A stretch of DNA of 64,000 nucleotides from RGIG4708 sp045538875 (GCA_045538875.1 JAZQEG010000010.1:186001-250000); one strand, 5' to 3'. Positions 17,511 to 27,914 are shown, counted from the stretch's first letter. Notes: generated by a model not told the origin, from the sequence alone. Made by a program: numbers and translations.

Positions 17511-18446
17511 ATGAAATTTTATAAATCAAAAATTGCAATTTTAATATTGTTAATGTACATAACTCCTTGTGTTATTGGTATATTTTTTACAAACACAGTA
17601 AATGAAAACAAAATAAATGTATGGGATGTAAAAAATAAAACAGTTTTAAATCTTCGTGTGAATGATTATCTTATAGGTGTTGTTGCAGCCGAAATGCCTG
17701 TTGAATTTGAACTTGAGGCATTAAAAGCACAGGCTGTTGCTGCACGAACATATTTGATAAACAAAGCAGGATGCGAAAGCAATATGAGTTGTGATATATG
17801 TACTGACTCAGCTCATTGTCAGGCGTATAAGTCGCCGCAAGAACTAAAAAAACAATGGGGAAAAAATTATTATAAATATTATAAAAAAGTTTATAATGCA
17901 GTTTTTGGTACCAACAACAAAATAATTGTATATAACAACCAGCCTATTTCTGCAGTGTTTCACTCAACAAGTTCAGGAAAAACCGAAAATTCGGGCGATG
18001 TATGGAACAAACAGTTGCCATATTTAAAAAGCGTTGACAGCAATCAGGATGTAAACAGCCCAAAGTATAATTCGCAAGCAACATTTACATTTGATAAGTT
18101 TAAAGATATATTATTAAAAAACAGAAAAATTAATTTTGAAAATAAAATCATTGGTGAAATTACATATACAGATGGTGGAAGTGTTAAAACTATCGAAATA
18201 GGGGACACATCTTTTAAAGGTACCGAAATAAGGAATTTGTTTGAACTAAATAGTGCAAATTTTACTCTGGATATTTATAATGACAAAGTATGCTTTAATG
18301 TAAAGGGATATGGTCACGGGGTAGGAATGAGCCAATACGGTGCAAACTATATGGCAGGTACGGGAAATGATTATGTTGACATTTTAAAAAAATACTACAC
18401 TGATACTGACATTGTAAATACAGATTATGCATATATTAGCCGATAG
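17511..18446 (+). CDS. spoIID: Stage II sporulation protein D
   Basis: 311 residues. SpoIID is the lytic transglycosylase of the engulfment complex in the mother cell, cutting glycan strands stripped of peptides. It has an N-terminal signal anchor (8-28), the catalytic glutamate E61 in AAEMP, the segment LKAQAVAARTY, a cysteine cluster CDICTDSAHC and the family C-terminal motif GYGHGVGMSQYGA. The SpoIIQ-like gene follows at once, a clostridial arrangement. No sigma-E promoter was clear enough to mark. Confidence 0.92.
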   Translation: MKFYKSKIAILILLMYITPCVIGIFFTNTVNENKINVWDVKNKTVLNLRVNDYLIGVVAAEMPVEFELEALKAQAVAARTYLINKAGCESNMSCDICTDSAHCQAYKSPQELKKQWGKNYYKYYKKVYNAVFGTNNKIIVYNNQPISAVFHSTSSGKTENSGDVWNKQLPYLKSVDSNQDVNSPKYNSQATFTFDKFKDILLKNRKINFENKIIGEITYTDGGSVKTIEIGDTSFKGTEIRNLFELNSANFTLDIYNDKVCFNVKGYGHGVGMSQYGANYMAGTGNDYVDILKKYYTDTDIVNTDYAYISR

Positions 18447-18472
18447 TGTAAACACTAACACTGAGGTGTATA

Positions 18473-19162
18473 ATGATGAACAAAAAAATTAAATTAAGTA
18501 AAGATGTTGTTTTTAAAAAATCTAACACAAGCAAAAGCAGGCTGATTAACATAGTATTTTTTGTACTTATTTTTTTGCTTACTGTATCAACAATAATTAC
18601 AATCCAAATACGTTCTGACAAAAAAAGAGTTGTACAAAACAGTGCTAAAACAAGTGTATTAACCGTTAACGATATTAAACCGCAGTCACAAACAATTGAT
18701 ACTGCAAATCAAAGCATTACGCAAGTTAATCAAAATGAACCAAAAGAGGTATTAAGCAAACAAAACTTTGTTTTGCCATTTAATAGTAAAATTACAAAAG
18801 GCTTTTCAGATACTGAGCTTGTATACTCAAATACAATGGACGACTGGAGAATTCATTGTGGAATTGATATCGAAACATATAAAAATGCAGAAATTGTAAG
18901 TATGAGCTCTGGAAAGATAAGTGATATTATAAAAGATGATATTTATGGCTCAACGATTGTGGTTGACCACATACAAGCAGTTGTAAAATACTCAAATATT
19001 GATGTATATGATAACATAGTAATTGGTTGTGATGTTGTATCAGGTATGCCTCTTGGCACTGTATCTAATAATCCTATGTGTGAAATAAATGATAATTTAC
19101 ACATTCACATTGAAGCTTATAAAAATGATGTGGCTATAAATCCACTTGATTTATTAAATTAA
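18473..19162 (+). CDS. spoIIQ: SpoIIQ-like M23 (LytM) endopeptidase
   Basis: 229 residues. One membrane segment (about 24-46), a low-complexity linker and a LytM domain. The zinc residues appear intact: H128 and D132 (HCGID) and H210-x-H212. B. subtilis SpoIIQ has lost activity, while clostridial proteins keep the site. In the forespore membrane SpoIIQ pairs with SpoIIIAH, which is also encoded in this window (39430-39954). ATG 18476 is an equally good start (7 bases from GAGGTG). The position right after spoIID supports the call over a general M23 peptidase. Confidence 0.84.
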   Translation: MMNKKIKLSKDVVFKKSNTSKSRLINIVFFVLIFLLTVSTIITIQIRSDKKRVVQNSAKTSVLTVNDIKPQSQTIDTANQSITQVNQNEPKEVLSKQNFVLPFNSKITKGFSDTELVYSNTMDDWRIHCGIDIETYKNAEIVSMSSGKISDIIKDDIYGSTIVVDHIQAVVKYSNIDVYDNIVIGCDVVSGMPLGTVSNNPMCEINDNLHIHIEAYKNDVAINPLDLLN

Positions 19163-19181
19163 TATAAAGTATGTTGCAACA

Positions 19182-19212
19182 AAAAACCCAAGATATATAT
19201 CTTGGGTTTTTT
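19182..19212. terminator. Bidirectional intrinsic terminator
   Basis: Long A/T-flanked palindrome centred on AGATATATATCT with ACCCA/TGGGT arms and T-runs on both strands, between convergent spoIIQ and ftsH. Confidence 0.86.
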
Positions 19213-19223
19213 TGTTTGTCAAA

Positions 19224-21125
19224 TTATGCTTCAGGTTTATTTTTGTCAAACTCAGATTCAACATCAACTGTTTGAACAGACATATCTATGTCTTGCTGTT
19301 GAGCATCTTCTAAAACATTGCCGTTAAATATTTTTTCAAACTCTTCACCGTCAATCTTTTCTTTTTCAATAAGTACTTCGGCTACTTTGTCAAGTTTGTC
19401 AATATTTTCAGACATAAGCTGCATACACTTGTTGTACGCACATTCAATAATGCTGCGCACTTCAGCATCTATCTCGGCAGCAAGCACCTCGCTTACATTT
19501 TTACTCTGTACAAAATCTCTTCCAATAAACACTTCATCGTGTTCACTTCCAAGGTTGATAGGGCCTATTTTGTCGCTCATACCAAACTTTGTAACCATTT
19601 GGCGTGCAATTTTTGTGGCTCTTTCGATATCATTTGAGGCACCTGTACTAATATCATCCAGCTTTAACTTTTCTGCAACTCTACCGCCAAGCAACACAAT
19701 AATGCTGTCAATCATATCATTTTTTGTGTTGTAGTATTTGTCCTCACTTGGCAAGCTCATTGTGTATCCGCCGGCTCTGCCTCTTGGTATAATAGAAATT
19801 TGATGCACAGGATCTTGTGATGGTAAAAGCTTTGTAACTATTGCGTGACCTGCTTCGTGATATGCAGTAAGCTTCTTTTCTTTTTCGCCCATATTTCGGG
19901 TTTTCTTTTCGGTGCCAACCATTACTTTAATCATTGCATCCTCAATTTCGGGCATTTCTATAACATTTTTTCCGTGTCTTGCCGAAAGCAATGCAGCTTC
20001 GTTTAAAAGATTGGCAAGGTCAGCTCCTGTAAAGCCTGCTGTTGACTTGGCAATTACACTTAAGTCAACGTCAGATGCCAAAGGCTTATTGCGTGCGTGA
20101 ACTTTTAAAATTTCGGTACGTGCTTTCAGGTCGGGCGAGTCAACTACAACCTGTCTGTCAAAACGACCAGGACGCAACAGTGCACTGTCAAGTATGTCTG
20201 GTCTGTTTGTTGCAGCAATTACAATAACACCTTGATTAGCGGCAAATCCATCCATTTCTACAAGCAATTGATTGAGAGTTTGTTCTCTTTCGTCATGGCC
20301 GCCGCCAAGGCCTGCACCACGCTGCCTGCCCACAGCGTCTATTTCGTCTATAAATATAATGCTGGGAGCTTCTTTTTTAGCTTGCTCAAACAAATCTCTT
20401 ACTCTTGATGCACCTACACCAACAAACATTTCAACAAAATCCGAACCGCTTATTGAAAAGAAGGGGACACCCGCTTCACCTGCTACAGCTTTTGCAAGGA
20501 GGGTTTTACCAGTTCCGGGGGGGCCAACCAAAAGCACACCGCGAGGAATTTTTGCTCCGAGTTTTTGAAACTTAGCCGGATCTTTTAAAAATTCAACAAT
20601 TTCTTCTAGTTCGCCTTTTTCAATATCAGCGCCCGCAACATCATTAAATGTAACCTTTTCTTTGTCATTTTGATGTATTTTTGCAGTGCTCTTTCCAAAA
20701 CTCATTGCGCCGCCTTTGCCGCCGCCCTGAGTTTGTCTGAAAAAGAATATCCAAAAACCTATAAGTACCAGCATAAATATAAGGCTTGGTAGCATAGAAA
20801 CCCACCATGGCGGAGTAACAGGCTCTGGTGTTTTGTATACAAGAGTACCATCAGAAACCTGTTTGTTTATTGCATCGCCACAATGAAAATATAAAACTGT
20901 TGCAGAAGGAATATAGCACTGTGCATCCGTATTATCTTTAAGGGTAACATATGCAGTACTATCAATAATTTCGAGTGTGGTTACCTGATTTGTATTTATT
21001 TTGTTAACCAAATCACCAAATTCGAGCTTGGTAGGTTCGGTTGAATAGCTGAGTAAAAAGTATATTACAAATATAACCAAAAGTAATATAGCATAAAACC
21101 CAATTCCTTTTATGTATTTTTTCAA
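19224..21125 (-). CDS. ftsH: ATP-dependent zinc metalloprotease FtsH
   Basis: 633 residues. A membrane-bound AAA+ protease that degrades misfolded membrane and short-lived regulatory proteins. Two membrane segments (8-26, 110-130) flank the external domain, then come Walker A GPPGTGKT (201-208), Walker B IIFIDEID, the second region of homology TNRPDILDSALLRPGRFD, and the zinc site HEAGH (423-427). The start is TTG with AGGAGG upstream; no ATG alternative exists. It ends the yybS-gdpP-rplI-dnaB-tilS-hpt-ftsH operon, and hpt-ftsH order is conserved in Firmicutes. Confidence 0.96.
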   Translation of the reverse strand: MKKYIKGIGFYAILLLVIFVIYFLLSYSTEPTKLEFGDLVNKINTNQVTTLEIIDSTAYVTLKDNTDAQCYIPSATVLYFHCGDAINKQVSDGTLVYKTPEPVTPPWWVSMLPSLIFMLVLIGFWIFFFRQTQGGGKGGAMSFGKSTAKIHQNDKEKVTFNDVAGADIEKGELEEIVEFLKDPAKFQKLGAKIPRGVLLVGPPGTGKTLLAKAVAGEAGVPFFSISGSDFVEMFVGVGASRVRDLFEQAKKEAPSIIFIDEIDAVGRQRGAGLGGGHDEREQTLNQLLVEMDGFAANQGVIVIAATNRPDILDSALLRPGRFDRQVVVDSPDLKARTEILKVHARNKPLASDVDLSVIAKSTAGFTGADLANLLNEAALLSARHGKNVIEMPEIEDAMIKVMVGTEKKTRNMGEKEKKLTAYHEAGHAIVTKLLPSQDPVHQISIIPRGRAGGYTMSLPSEDKYYNTKNDMIDSIIVLLGGRVAEKLKLDDISTGASNDIERATKIARQMVTKFGMSDKIGPINLGSEHDEVFIGRDFVQSKNVSEVLAAEIDAEVRSIIECAYNKCMQLMSENIDKLDKVAEVLIEKEKIDGEEFEKIFNGNVLEDAQQQDIDMSVQTVDVESEFDKNKPEA

Positions 21126-21172
21126 ATTATATGCGCCTCCTGACTGATTGCGGCAAACCCGCGTTGTAGTAA

Positions 21173-21721
21173 TTAATTATATATTTGCTCCTTTAACACA
21201 GCTATGTACGGAAGATTTCTGTAATTTTGTGCATAGTCAAGACCATATCCTACAATAAATTCATCATTTTCCATAGTAAAGCAAACATAATCAGCATTAA
21301 TATCCTGTGTTCTTCTGTGCGGCTTGTCAATTAATGTACAAAGTTTAATTGATTTTGGCTTAAAGCTCTCAAGGTATTTAAGCAGATTAACCATAGTAAA
21401 TCCGGTATCTATAATATCTTCAACAATCAAAACATTTTTGTTTTCTATATCAAGGCTAAGAGGTTTTTTGACTGTAAATTTGCCGCTTGATATAGTAGAA
21501 GCACCATATGTTGATACTTGTAAAAAATCTATTCTGCAATCTACTGTTAACTTTTTAATTAAATCTGATGTAAACATAAATGAACCATTAAGGATAGAAA
21601 TCAATGTAACCTCTTCGTTTGCATAATCATTACTGATTTTTTGTGCAATTTCATTGCATTTTGCTTGTATTGTATCTTCACAATACAATATCTTTTCACA
21701 TGCTTGGTTAATTTTTGTCAT
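21173..21721 (-). CDS. hpt: Hypoxanthine phosphoribosyltransferase
   Basis: 182 residues. Salvages hypoxanthine and guanine to IMP and GMP with PRPP. The PRPP-binding motif VLIVEDIIDTGFTM and the flexible-loop region DFLQVSTYG are present. The ATG at 21721 has GGAGGCG upstream and overlaps the end of tilS by 14 bases, implying coupled translation. The tilS-hpt-ftsH order is standard in Firmicutes. Confidence 0.95.
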   Translation of the reverse strand: MTKINQACEKILYCEDTIQAKCNEIAQKISNDYANEEVTLISILNGSFMFTSDLIKKLTVDCRIDFLQVSTYGASTISSGKFTVKKPLSLDIENKNVLIVEDIIDTGFTMVNLLKYLESFKPKSIKLCTLIDKPHRRTQDINADYVCFTMENDEFIVGYGLDYAQNYRNLPYIAVLKEQIYN

Positions 21722-23078
21722 ATGCGCCTCCGTCAAAAGAAATTTTAAGTATTTTTTTTGTTTTTTCTGTAACAACAAAATTGTTGCTGACCCTGTAACC
21801 TACAACAGCTGCAATTTCGTTATTAATAAGTAGTAATGGTGTTTGATTGCGCATATTTTGCGGAATTTTTAAGTCAATAAAAAATCTGCTGATTTTTTTG
21901 TGCGTTGTCATTCCCGAAGGAACAAACGAGTCACCGCTGCGTTTGTTGCGCAAAATTATGCTTTTGGCAAAATCAGTCGAAACATACATACAGTTTTTGC
22001 ATCTTGTATCAGTATTTTCAACAAACTCAAATTTTATACTTAAATTACCTATTGTGTAATTTTTGCCTGTTTCCACATCAAATTCATAATCATCATTAGC
22101 GGGATAATCGCTGCATATAATCAGTTTGTTGTACTCCGTATATGCTTTTAAGTTTTTTGAAATATCATATTTTTTTCCTGTTTTATCAAGGTTACACAAT
22201 ATATCAAGATGCTTATTTTCGATGTTGCATTTATCACCTTTTAAAATTGATACAGCATATAATATTATACGCTTTTTAATAGAAATATGCAAGTCTGACA
22301 GCAAATTTAAGTCAACAACAACCAAATTGTTTACAGTTTGTACACAGCTTTTGTAATATTGGCTGGCGTATTGGCATAAAAAATCATCATCATCACAAAT
22401 ACTTTTGCTGTTGTTATATACTGTTGTAATAAATGAGGGGTTGATGCTCTTAAATTGAGGGATTATTTTATTTCTAATAATATTACGGGTATATATATTT
22501 TCAAAATTTGTTTCATCTGTCATAAAATCTACGCCGCATTGCTTTAAGTAAAGTTCTATTTGTTCTCTTTCGGTATCTATAAGCGGTCTTACAACATTGC
22601 CGTTAACAGGGGATATACCTCTTAAACCATTTAAAGAGCATCCTCTTGTTAATTTAATTAAAACAGTTTCTACTGAGTCATTTTTGCTGTGTGCTACAGC
22701 AATTTTGTTTGAATTTGTATTTTTTACAACCTCATTAAAAAATTTGTATCTTTCAACTCTGCCGCATAGCTCATGCGATTGGCCGCTTGTTGCTGCAATG
22801 GCAGGAATATCAACTGTTTTGCAATAACAATCAATTTGCAGCTCTTTACATATTTTTTTGACATACTGTTCATCACGATGTGCTTTAGCACCTCGTATTC
22901 CATGGTTAAGGTGAGCGCAAACAATACTAAGATTGTACAAGCTTTTTAATGCGTTAAGTGCATATAAAAGCGCAACCGAATCAGCACCTCCCGAAACGCC
23001 AACAACAACCTTATCACCATTAGTCAGCATATTATTTTGTTTTATTGTTTTTAACACAGATAGTTCCAACTGTTTCAA
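21708..23078 (-). CDS. tilS: tRNA(Ile)-lysidine synthase
   Basis: 456 residues. It attaches lysine to C34 of the tRNA-Ile with CAU anticodon so that it reads AUA. The PP-loop SGGADS is at 29-34, with LNHGIRG and the C-terminal TilS domain ending in GYRVSNNFVVT. The frame opens at TTG 23114 inside dnaB, but TTG 23078 has an AGAGGT ribosome site 9 bases upstream and starts just after the dnaB stop, so I use it. The gene is essential where AUA is common, as in this AT-rich genome. Confidence 0.93.
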   Translation of the reverse strand: MKQLELSVLKTIKQNNMLTNGDKVVVGVSGGADSVALLYALNALKSLYNLSIVCAHLNHGIRGAKAHRDEQYVKKICKELQIDCYCKTVDIPAIAATSGQSHELCGRVERYKFFNEVVKNTNSNKIAVAHSKNDSVETVLIKLTRGCSLNGLRGISPVNGNVVRPLIDTEREQIELYLKQCGVDFMTDETNFENIYTRNIIRNKIIPQFKSINPSFITTVYNNSKSICDDDDFLCQYASQYYKSCVQTVNNLVVVDLNLLSDLHISIKKRIILYAVSILKGDKCNIENKHLDILCNLDKTGKKYDISKNLKAYTEYNKLIICSDYPANDDYEFDVETGKNYTIGNLSIKFEFVENTDTRCKNCMYVSTDFAKSIILRNKRSGDSFVPSGMTTHKKISRFFIDLKIPQNMRNQTPLLLINNEIAAVVGYRVSNNFVVTEKTKKILKISFDGGAYDKN

Positions 23079-23091
23079 AACATCATTACCT

Positions 23092-24420
23092 CTAACTTTC
23101 TTTTTTGTTGGCAAGATTCATAAATTTTGTATATTCACCGCGCCAACCAAGTTCAATTGTGCCTGTGCTGCCGTTACGGAATTTTGAAATAATACATTCG
23201 GCAACGTTTTTCTTTTCGGTGTTTTCGTTATAATATTCGTCACGGTACAAAAACATTACCATATCTGCATCCTGCTCAATAGAACCCGAATCACGAAGGT
23301 CGCTAAGTACGGGCCTGTGCTGCTCGCGTTTTTCGCTGGCACGGCTCAGCTGCGAAAGAGTTATAACAGGAACTTCAAGCTCTTTTGCAAGTATTTTGAG
23401 CAGTCGGCTATTTTCGCCAACCTCATTTTGTCTGCCTTCACGGGTGTTGCCCTGAATTAACTGCAAATAATCTATTACTACTAGTCCAAGCTGGTTTTTA
23501 AGCTTTAATTTTTTGCATTTTCCTTTGATTTCTGCAACGGTAATGCCTGCAGTATCATCAATGTAAATTGGTGCTTTTGAAAGATTGTTAATTGTCATAA
23601 CAAGTTTTTTCATATCGTCGCCATTTATTTCGGCTCTGCGCAGTTTGTCACTTTGTATAAGAGCTTGCGAACAGAGTATTCTGTTTGCCAGCTGCTCTTT
23701 GCTCATTTCGAGGCTGAATATTGCAACAGGTATATTGTATTTAACAGCCGCATTTGTTGCAATGTTAAGTGCAAAGCTTGTTTTACCCATAGCAGGACGT
23801 GCTGCAATCAACACAAGGTCAGATGGCTGAAAACCGTTTATGTGATAATCAAGATCCTTAAAACCTGTTTTGACACCGCTTGTTTTATCGGTGTTTTTAA
23901 GCATATCTTCGAGCTTTGACAGGTTTTCGTTAAGCACTTCACGTATAGGGTAGAGCTCTGTCATCTGACGATTTTGTAAAATATCATAAATTTTTGACTC
24001 TGCATTGTTGAGTATAATATTAACATCATCAGAGGCATTGTAGCTCGAATCAACAATTTCACCGCAAGAGCGTATAAGACGGCGAAGTATTGCCATATCC
24101 TCAATAATTTTTATGTGGTGCTTTAAGTTTGCTGTTGTAGTGACCATCAGCCTTATTTCAGTTAAATATTCAACACCGCCTGTATTGTCAAAAACACCTT
24201 GTAATTCATTTTTTAGTGTAATAATATCAATTGGCTGAGCTCTGTTTGAAAGATTTATAATTGCATTAAAAATCAACTTATGCTGTTCAAGATAAAAATC
24301 ATTTGTTTTAAGTCGGCTGATAACCTCCGAAACACATTCGTTATCAAAAATTACCGATCCTATAACATATTGTTCTGCCTCAATGCTACACGGCATTGTT
24401 CTAACAATATCGTTAGCCAT
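23092..24420 (-). CDS. dnaB: Replicative DNA helicase
   Basis: 442 residues. Hexameric 5'-3' helicase at the replication fork (DnaC in Bacillus naming). The N-terminal domain begins with PCSIEAEQYVIGSV, and the RecA-like domain has Walker A ARPAMGKTS, SLEMSKEQL and Walker B VVIDYLQLI, ending with KFRNGSTGTIEL. No intein or insertion is visible. It follows rplI by 14 bases, the conserved rplI-dnaB pairing. Confidence 0.97.
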   Translation of the reverse strand: MANDIVRTMPCSIEAEQYVIGSVIFDNECVSEVISRLKTNDFYLEQHKLIFNAIINLSNRAQPIDIITLKNELQGVFDNTGGVEYLTEIRLMVTTTANLKHHIKIIEDMAILRRLIRSCGEIVDSSYNASDDVNIILNNAESKIYDILQNRQMTELYPIREVLNENLSKLEDMLKNTDKTSGVKTGFKDLDYHINGFQPSDLVLIAARPAMGKTSFALNIATNAAVKYNIPVAIFSLEMSKEQLANRILCSQALIQSDKLRRAEINGDDMKKLVMTINNLSKAPIYIDDTAGITVAEIKGKCKKLKLKNQLGLVVIDYLQLIQGNTREGRQNEVGENSRLLKILAKELEVPVITLSQLSRASEKREQHRPVLSDLRDSGSIEQDADMVMFLYRDEYYNENTEKKNVAECIISKFRNGSTGTIELGWRGEYTKFMNLANKKES

Positions 24421-24434
24421 AATTTAACACTCCA

Positions 24435-24881
24435 TTATTCCTTAATTACATTTACCTTTAGTTTGCCTGTGATACCCTGATGTAATTTTATATCAACAAT
24501 TGTTGTACCAAATACTTTTATACCATCGGGAAGTACAAATTTCTTTTTGTCAACATCAATACCAAATTCGGATTTAAGCTTTGTTGCAATTTCCTTGCTC
24601 GTTACAGAACCAAAAAGTTTTTCACTCTCGCCACCTTTTGCTTTAAGAGTAACGGTAATAGCCTCAATTTTTTGTTTTAATTCATTTGCAAATTCAATTT
24701 CTTTTTGTTTTTTAAATGCTTCAGATTCCTTTTTTCCTTTTAAATCATTTAGATTTGCATTAGTAGCTTCAATAGCATATCCCTTTGGAATAAGAAAGTT
24801 TTTTGCGTATCCGTCACTGATGTTTTTTTGTTCGCCTGTTTTTCCCTGGCCTTTTAAATCTTTTATAAATATTACATTCAT
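24435..24881 (-). CDS. rplI: 50S ribosomal protein L9
   Basis: 148 residues. L9 bridges from the base of the L1 stalk and helps keep the reading frame. The N-terminal domain has LKGQGKTGEQKNISDGYAKN and FLIPKGYA, followed by the long connecting helix and the C-terminal domain with GKLFGSVT-like sequence (EKLFGSVTSKEI). It lies 18 bases after gdpP and 14 before dnaB. Confidence 0.97.
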   Translation of the reverse strand: MNVIFIKDLKGQGKTGEQKNISDGYAKNFLIPKGYAIEATNANLNDLKGKKESEAFKKQKEIEFANELKQKIEAITVTLKAKGGESEKLFGSVTSKEIATKLKSEFGIDVDKKKFVLPDGIKVFGTTIVDIKLHQGITGKLKVNVIKE

Positions 24882-24899
24882 ATTTAAACCTCCAAAATT

Positions 24900-26879
24900 T
24901 TATATACTTTCGTCAATTGCCTGAATGAGCATATCTTCTGCCTGTTCGAGAGTGCAGTCGCTTATTTGTGCTCCTGCAATAGTCATATGACCGCCGCCGC
25001 CAAGCTTTTCCATGATAACCTGTACATTTGTTTCACCAAGTGAACGGGCGCTAATTATTATATCGCCTCCGCCCATATCGCACAATACAAAAGCAGTAGT
25101 TATATCAGATATATTAAGTAATTCATCTGTTGCAGAGGCAACAACAATTTGCATATCGCCATTATCGGTTTTGCTGCAGGTTGCAATTGCAATAGATTTA
25201 CGGAGCTGTCTAACATTTTCGAGTATATTACACTTACTCATAAATGTGCTTATATCAATTTGAAACAACTTTTTAATTTTAATGGTGTCAACATCGTTAC
25301 GCCTTAAAAAAGCCGCTGCTTCAAAAGTTCTAACTCCAGTTTTAAAATTAAAGCCCTTTGTATCAAGATAAATACCTGCGTACAAAGCCTCTGCCTCTGA
25401 TTTTTCGAGCTTTATATTTTCATCCATATATTGTATAACCTCTGTTACAAGTTCACTTGCAGAAGATGAATATGGCTCGTGATAAGTAAGTATAGGGTTT
25501 TGTATAAAATCGGTGCTTCTCCGATGGTGGTCAAACACAACTATATTATCTGTAATATCAAGCAGCAGGGGTTGTTCAACGAGTGAAACCTTGTGAGTGT
25601 CAACAACAATAACAAGTGATGACTTATCTGCAAGCTCAAGAGCTGTACTTTTGTTAATAAATACGTTATTGTACTGTGAATATATGTTGTTTAAAAACTT
25701 TTCTACGGTTTGATTTTCTTTTTCTATTACTATAAATGCATCTTTGCCTTGGCATTTAATTGCTCTGTACAATCCAAGTGCAGAGCCTAATACGTCAAGG
25801 TCAGCACGTTTGTGACCCATAATAAAAATTTTGTCCGAAGTTGATACAAGCTCTTTTAGTGCTATAGCAACAACTCTCGATTTTACACGTGAGCGTTTTT
25901 CGATGCCTGTTGATTTTCCACCGTAAAAATGATACTGCTCGCCATCTTTGATAATAGCCTGATCACCGCCGCGTCCGAGCGCCATATCAAGAGCAGAATA
26001 TGAGTACGCATCATTTACGCTCATGCCAGACCCGCCAACACCAATGCCAATGCTTATGGTAGGGGATATTTTATTTCCAACTTCAATTTCTTTAATATCA
26101 TCAAGTATGCGGAATTTTTCGTTTTTGAATTTAGTTAAATATTGTTTTTGAAAATAGAAAAAAAACCTGTCCTTTTCATACTTTTTTAATATGCCATATG
26201 CGTTTTGAGCAAACAACTCCAATTTTTCCTCAATTGTTGCAGTTAATATAGGCTTGTCAGAATTTTGTGTATTTTGCATTAATTCGTCATAGTTGTCTAT
26301 AACAACAACACAGCTTACAAATTGTTCATCATTATATTTTTTAGTCAGGTTTTCAAAATCGGTTATGTCGTCCCAGTACATAACAATGTATGAGCCTAAA
26401 ATTTTTTCGTTGTTGGTTGTTACTATATTACCAAACACATTATAAATTCTGTCACTGTGCCATACTCTGATATCAACATGGTCATTATTGTAATTTAGTT
26501 CATCAATGTTAAATGACGGTATATAATCAGTAATATTTAGCTCATATACAATACTTGTACCAATTAAATTTGTAAATGCTTTATTGTTCCATATCAATTT
26601 ACCTTCAAGTGATATAATTACCACAGGAAGAGGCAGATTTCCCAAAGGTTCTTTGGAATAAATTTTTCCAAATTTATCAGAGCTTATATATTCTGATACT
26701 AATGCTTTTTTGTTTTGGCTGTTTAACTTGTATGTTACTGTAAGTATGAGGGTTAAAACATATTCAATAATTGCAACATATACATCAAATATTAATGTTA
26801 CTGTAGAAAACATAAACAAAACCCAAAGATAGTAGGGGACATTTTGACATAGCAATTTTATGAATTTGTTATTACCCAT
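24900..26879 (-). CDS. gdpP: Cyclic-di-AMP phosphodiesterase, GdpP type
   Basis: 659 residues. Two N-terminal membrane segments (about 10-55), a PAS-like domain, a degenerate GGDEF domain (LGRGGDQAIIK) and a catalytic DHH-DHHA1 pair with GHKRADLDVLGSA, DHHRRST, GIYLDTKGF and GGGGHMTIAGAQ. It hydrolyses c-di-AMP, a messenger for osmotic and cell-wall balance. GTG 26888 could also start the frame but sits 2 bases from the AAAGG, so ATG 26879 is preferred. The yybS-gdpP-rplI-dnaB order matches Bacillus. Confidence 0.94.
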   Translation of the reverse strand: MGNNKFIKLLCQNVPYYLWVLFMFSTVTLIFDVYVAIIEYVLTLILTVTYKLNSQNKKALVSEYISSDKFGKIYSKEPLGNLPLPVVIISLEGKLIWNNKAFTNLIGTSIVYELNITDYIPSFNIDELNYNNDHVDIRVWHSDRIYNVFGNIVTTNNEKILGSYIVMYWDDITDFENLTKKYNDEQFVSCVVVIDNYDELMQNTQNSDKPILTATIEEKLELFAQNAYGILKKYEKDRFFFYFQKQYLTKFKNEKFRILDDIKEIEVGNKISPTISIGIGVGGSGMSVNDAYSYSALDMALGRGGDQAIIKDGEQYHFYGGKSTGIEKRSRVKSRVVAIALKELVSTSDKIFIMGHKRADLDVLGSALGLYRAIKCQGKDAFIVIEKENQTVEKFLNNIYSQYNNVFINKSTALELADKSSLVIVVDTHKVSLVEQPLLLDITDNIVVFDHHRRSTDFIQNPILTYHEPYSSSASELVTEVIQYMDENIKLEKSEAEALYAGIYLDTKGFNFKTGVRTFEAAAFLRRNDVDTIKIKKLFQIDISTFMSKCNILENVRQLRKSIAIATCSKTDNGDMQIVVASATDELLNISDITTAFVLCDMGGGDIIISARSLGETNVQVIMEKLGGGGHMTIAGAQISDCTLEQAEDMLIQAIDESI

Positions 26880-26903
26880 ATGTTTCACAACCTTTCTGAT
26901 ATT

Positions 26904-27914
26904 TTATAACAGTTTTTTCTTTTTTTGGATTTTACGAAAATCAAAATTTGCGTCAAACAAACCAATAAAAAACAGTATTGAAAGTCCGTTGATTGACGAA
27001 AGCAAAGCTGGCGAAACAACTGCAAGCATAAGCACTATCAATGACAGACCAGCTGCAATAAGTTCATTTTTAATCTTTTTGTAAATATGAAAACAAATTA
27101 CAGAATATCCAACCGATACATAAAAAAATGCGGCAATAAGCACAAAGTTAAACATCACACTTTTAAAATACAAGCTGCCGGACATTAAAGAAATAATTAA
27201 AAGCAGTATAGTTACTAATGACAAAGAATTACCTATTGATAAATATCTGAATTTATGATTGTTACGACGGTTTTTAATATATGCTTTAAATATACTTGCC
27301 GTAATTTCGTAAGTTAAAAATGAAATAATATAATTTATAATAATGAGTGCCGCAGGTATAAGCATAACCATTGCTTCACGAGCTAAATCAAGCATTTGTA
27401 AAAGTTGTTGCTCTGTAAAATCTTTAATTAAGGCAGAAGATTCGGCTGCTTTAATAGCCGATTGTGTCATTTGCATAATGCTTGAATTTACTGTGTCAAT
27501 TATATTGACATTGTGATAATATTTTATAACCGCAAGGTTTGCAATAGCAATTAATGTGTTTGTACCTGTAAGTGCAGCAACCGACTCTTTAAAAGAAATT
27601 TTACTGCGTTTTAAGCACTCTGAAAGAACAAGTGCACACAAATGGATTTGCAAAAATGTAAATAAAAAACTTATTATATTGTCGGCAAGCGTAATGTCAT
27701 ATACATAGCAATACGACAACAATGAGCAAAATAGGGCAAAAATGATATAAGCTATTGTTTGCTTTTTGCTTTTAAACACATATAGTACTGAGCATACAAC
27801 AGGGCAAGCAAAAAATACCATTACTCCCGACATATGTGCAGAAAACACAATATATTCAACAAGAGCAATAATTAAGAGTAAAAATATGTGATTAATACGA
27901 CGTGTTTTTGCCAT
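26904..27914 (-). CDS. YybS/DUF2232-family membrane protein
   Basis: 336 residues with about eight hydrophobic segments. Position directly upstream of gdpP, length and membrane layout match YybS (DUF2232). Some relatives resemble substrate-binding S components of ECF transporters, but no function is established. The ATG at 27914 has GGAGGAAATT upstream; an earlier ATG at 27944 lacks a ribosome site. It is the first gene of the seven-gene operon that ends with ftsH. Confidence 0.82.
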   Translation of the reverse strand: MAKTRRINHIFLLLIIALVEYIVFSAHMSGVMVFFACPVVCSVLYVFKSKKQTIAYIIFALFCSLLSYCYVYDITLADNIISFLFTFLQIHLCALVLSECLKRSKISFKESVAALTGTNTLIAIANLAVIKYYHNVNIIDTVNSSIMQMTQSAIKAAESSALIKDFTEQQLLQMLDLAREAMVMLIPAALIIINYIISFLTYEITASIFKAYIKNRRNNHKFRYLSIGNSLSLVTILLLIISLMSGSLYFKSVMFNFVLIAAFFYVSVGYSVICFHIYKKIKNELIAAGLSLIVLMLAVVSPALLSSINGLSILFFIGLFDANFDFRKIQKKKKLL